Of a DNA stretch of 5,146 bases, positions 4,537 to 5,146 are shown piece after piece. The stretch lies in the NCBI GenBank assembly GCA_025454445.1, contig JALOOK010000379.1, positions 1 to 5,146 on the forward strand, in the 5' to 3' direction. This DNA comes from Oscillatoria sp. Prado101. Lineage in GTDB: Bacteria > Cyanobacteriota > Cyanobacteriia > Cyanobacteriales > Oscillatoriaceae. A program made the translations under genes and the position numbers. Under the pieces are notes generated by a model. That model was not told the DNA's origin, made no database searches, and saw nothing but the letters and a program-made list of their open reading frames with translations. The first letter of the stretch is position 1, and every line of letters starts with the position of its first letter.

Positions 4537-5146
4537 CCATCCGATCATGGAGCAGAGCTTTGCCATCATCGACCGAGAAATCGGCGAACACAATTTCACC
4601 CGGGCTGAATACGCCATTGTCCGGCGGGTAATCCACAGCACAGCTGATTTTGACTTCAAACAGCTGATTCGATTCAGTCCGGACGCCATTGAAACAGCTG
4701 TGGCAGCTCTGCGCCGGCGGGTGCCGATTGTCACAGATGTCTCAATGGTCAAACAGGGAGTAACCACTTTAGTCAGCCAAACCTTTGCCAACCCCCTGAT
4801 TAGCGCTGTCGAACAAGTGCCGGAGGCGCTTCCCGGCAAAACCCGCAGCGAAACCGGCATGCTGCAATGCCTGCAACAGTGGCCAGACGCCATTTTTGCC
4901 ATCGGCAACGCCCCCACCGCCCTCTTGGCTCTCTGTTCCCAGCTTTCCGCACCCGCCGCACCGGCATCTGGGACGGGCAAAATTCCCCCCCTGATCGTAG
5001 GCGCACCAGTCGGTTTCGTCTCCGTCATCGAGTCCAAAGCAGCCCTGGCACAGCTTCCAGTCCCCCAAATTCGCGTCGAAGGACGCAAAGGCGGCTCGCC
5101 GGTCGCCGCTGCCATCCTTAATGCTTTTATAGTCTTGGCTTCGGAG
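4529..5146 (+). CDS. cobH: Precorrin-8X / cobalt-precorrin-8 methylmutase (3' end cut by window)
   Basis: This enzyme moves the C-11 methyl group to C-12, converting (cobalt-)precorrin-8 into hydrogenobyrinate or cobyrinate, a late corrin-ring step of cobalamin synthesis in the cytoplasm. In cyanobacteria, which insert cobalt early, it is equivalent to CbiC. The 206 codons present are open to the last base and nearly cover the usual length of about 210. Visible landmarks are SFAIIDREIG (10-19); RRVIHSTADF with H36, matching the catalytic His of the family; VPIVTDVSMVKQGV (65-78); TRSETGM (105-111); IGNAPTAL (125-132); GAPVGFV (158-164); and EGRKGGSPVAAAILNA (184-199). Start: ATG 4529 keeps the HPIMEQSF segment that I recall as common near the N-terminus, but this ATG lies in a repeat; ATG 4547 would give MEQSFAIID. 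No Shine-Dalgarno precedes either. Residues 140-151 (SAPAAPASGTGK) form an Ala/Pro-rich loop that looks like a variable insertion. Confidence 0.95.
   Translation, partial: MPNHPIMEQSFAIIDREIGEHNFTRAEYAIVRRVIHSTADFDFKQLIRFSPDAIETAVAALRRRVPIVTDVSMVKQGVTTLVSQTFANPLISAVEQVPEALPGKTRSETGMLQCLQQWPDAIFAIGNAPTALLALCSQLSAPAAPASGTGKIPPLIVGAPVGFVSVIESKAALAQLPVPQIRVEGRKGGSPVAAAILNAFIVLASE

Noticed and set aside
4522..5115. Minus-strand 197-codon open frame
   Set aside because: It is antisense to cobH, whose family motifs are unmistakable on the plus strand.

Overview
The window looks like chromosomal DNA of a filamentous cyanobacterium, most likely of the Oscillatoriales (Microcoleus/Oscillatoria type). 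The reasons are a DUF4168 secreted protein, a cyanobacterial-style HolA, a HIP1 octamer (GCGATCGC) inside holA, a broken Rpn-family nuclease gene, and intergenic DNA full of heptanucleotide tandem repeats and GAAACCCGGTTTC-type palindromes. The genus is inferred from memory of such genomes, not from a search.

Layout. Positions 1-135 hold five head-to-tail 27-bp repeats, probably continuing off the left edge. Positions 136-877 (minus strand) are a decayed Rpn/PD-(D/E)XK nuclease gene with at least six frame changes; its middle is missing and a palindromic repeat element sits in its place. Positions 878-1207 have no convincing gene. A DUF4168 exported protein lies at 1208-1705 (minus). Positions 1706-2094 are a gap with a hairpin and an unexplained open frame without a start codon. 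holA (DNA polymerase III delta subunit) is at 2095-3075 (minus). A short divergent spacer made largely of heptad repeats leads to a 2H-phosphoesterase-fold protein at 3215-4000 (plus), best started at a TTG. Positions 4001-4528 are a repeat-rich spacer with a MITE-like double-hairpin element. cobH/cbiC (precorrin-8X methylmutase) starts at 4529 (plus) and runs off the right edge, nearly complete.

The genes do not form one pathway: replication clamp loading, cobalamin synthesis, a secreted protein of unknown role and an RNA-ligase-like 2H protein sit side by side. No coherent new defence, mobile or metabolic system is visible. The more interesting material is the decay of the Rpn gene and the way repeat elements intrude on gene ends, including the cobH start codon and the apparent 5' end of the 2H gene.
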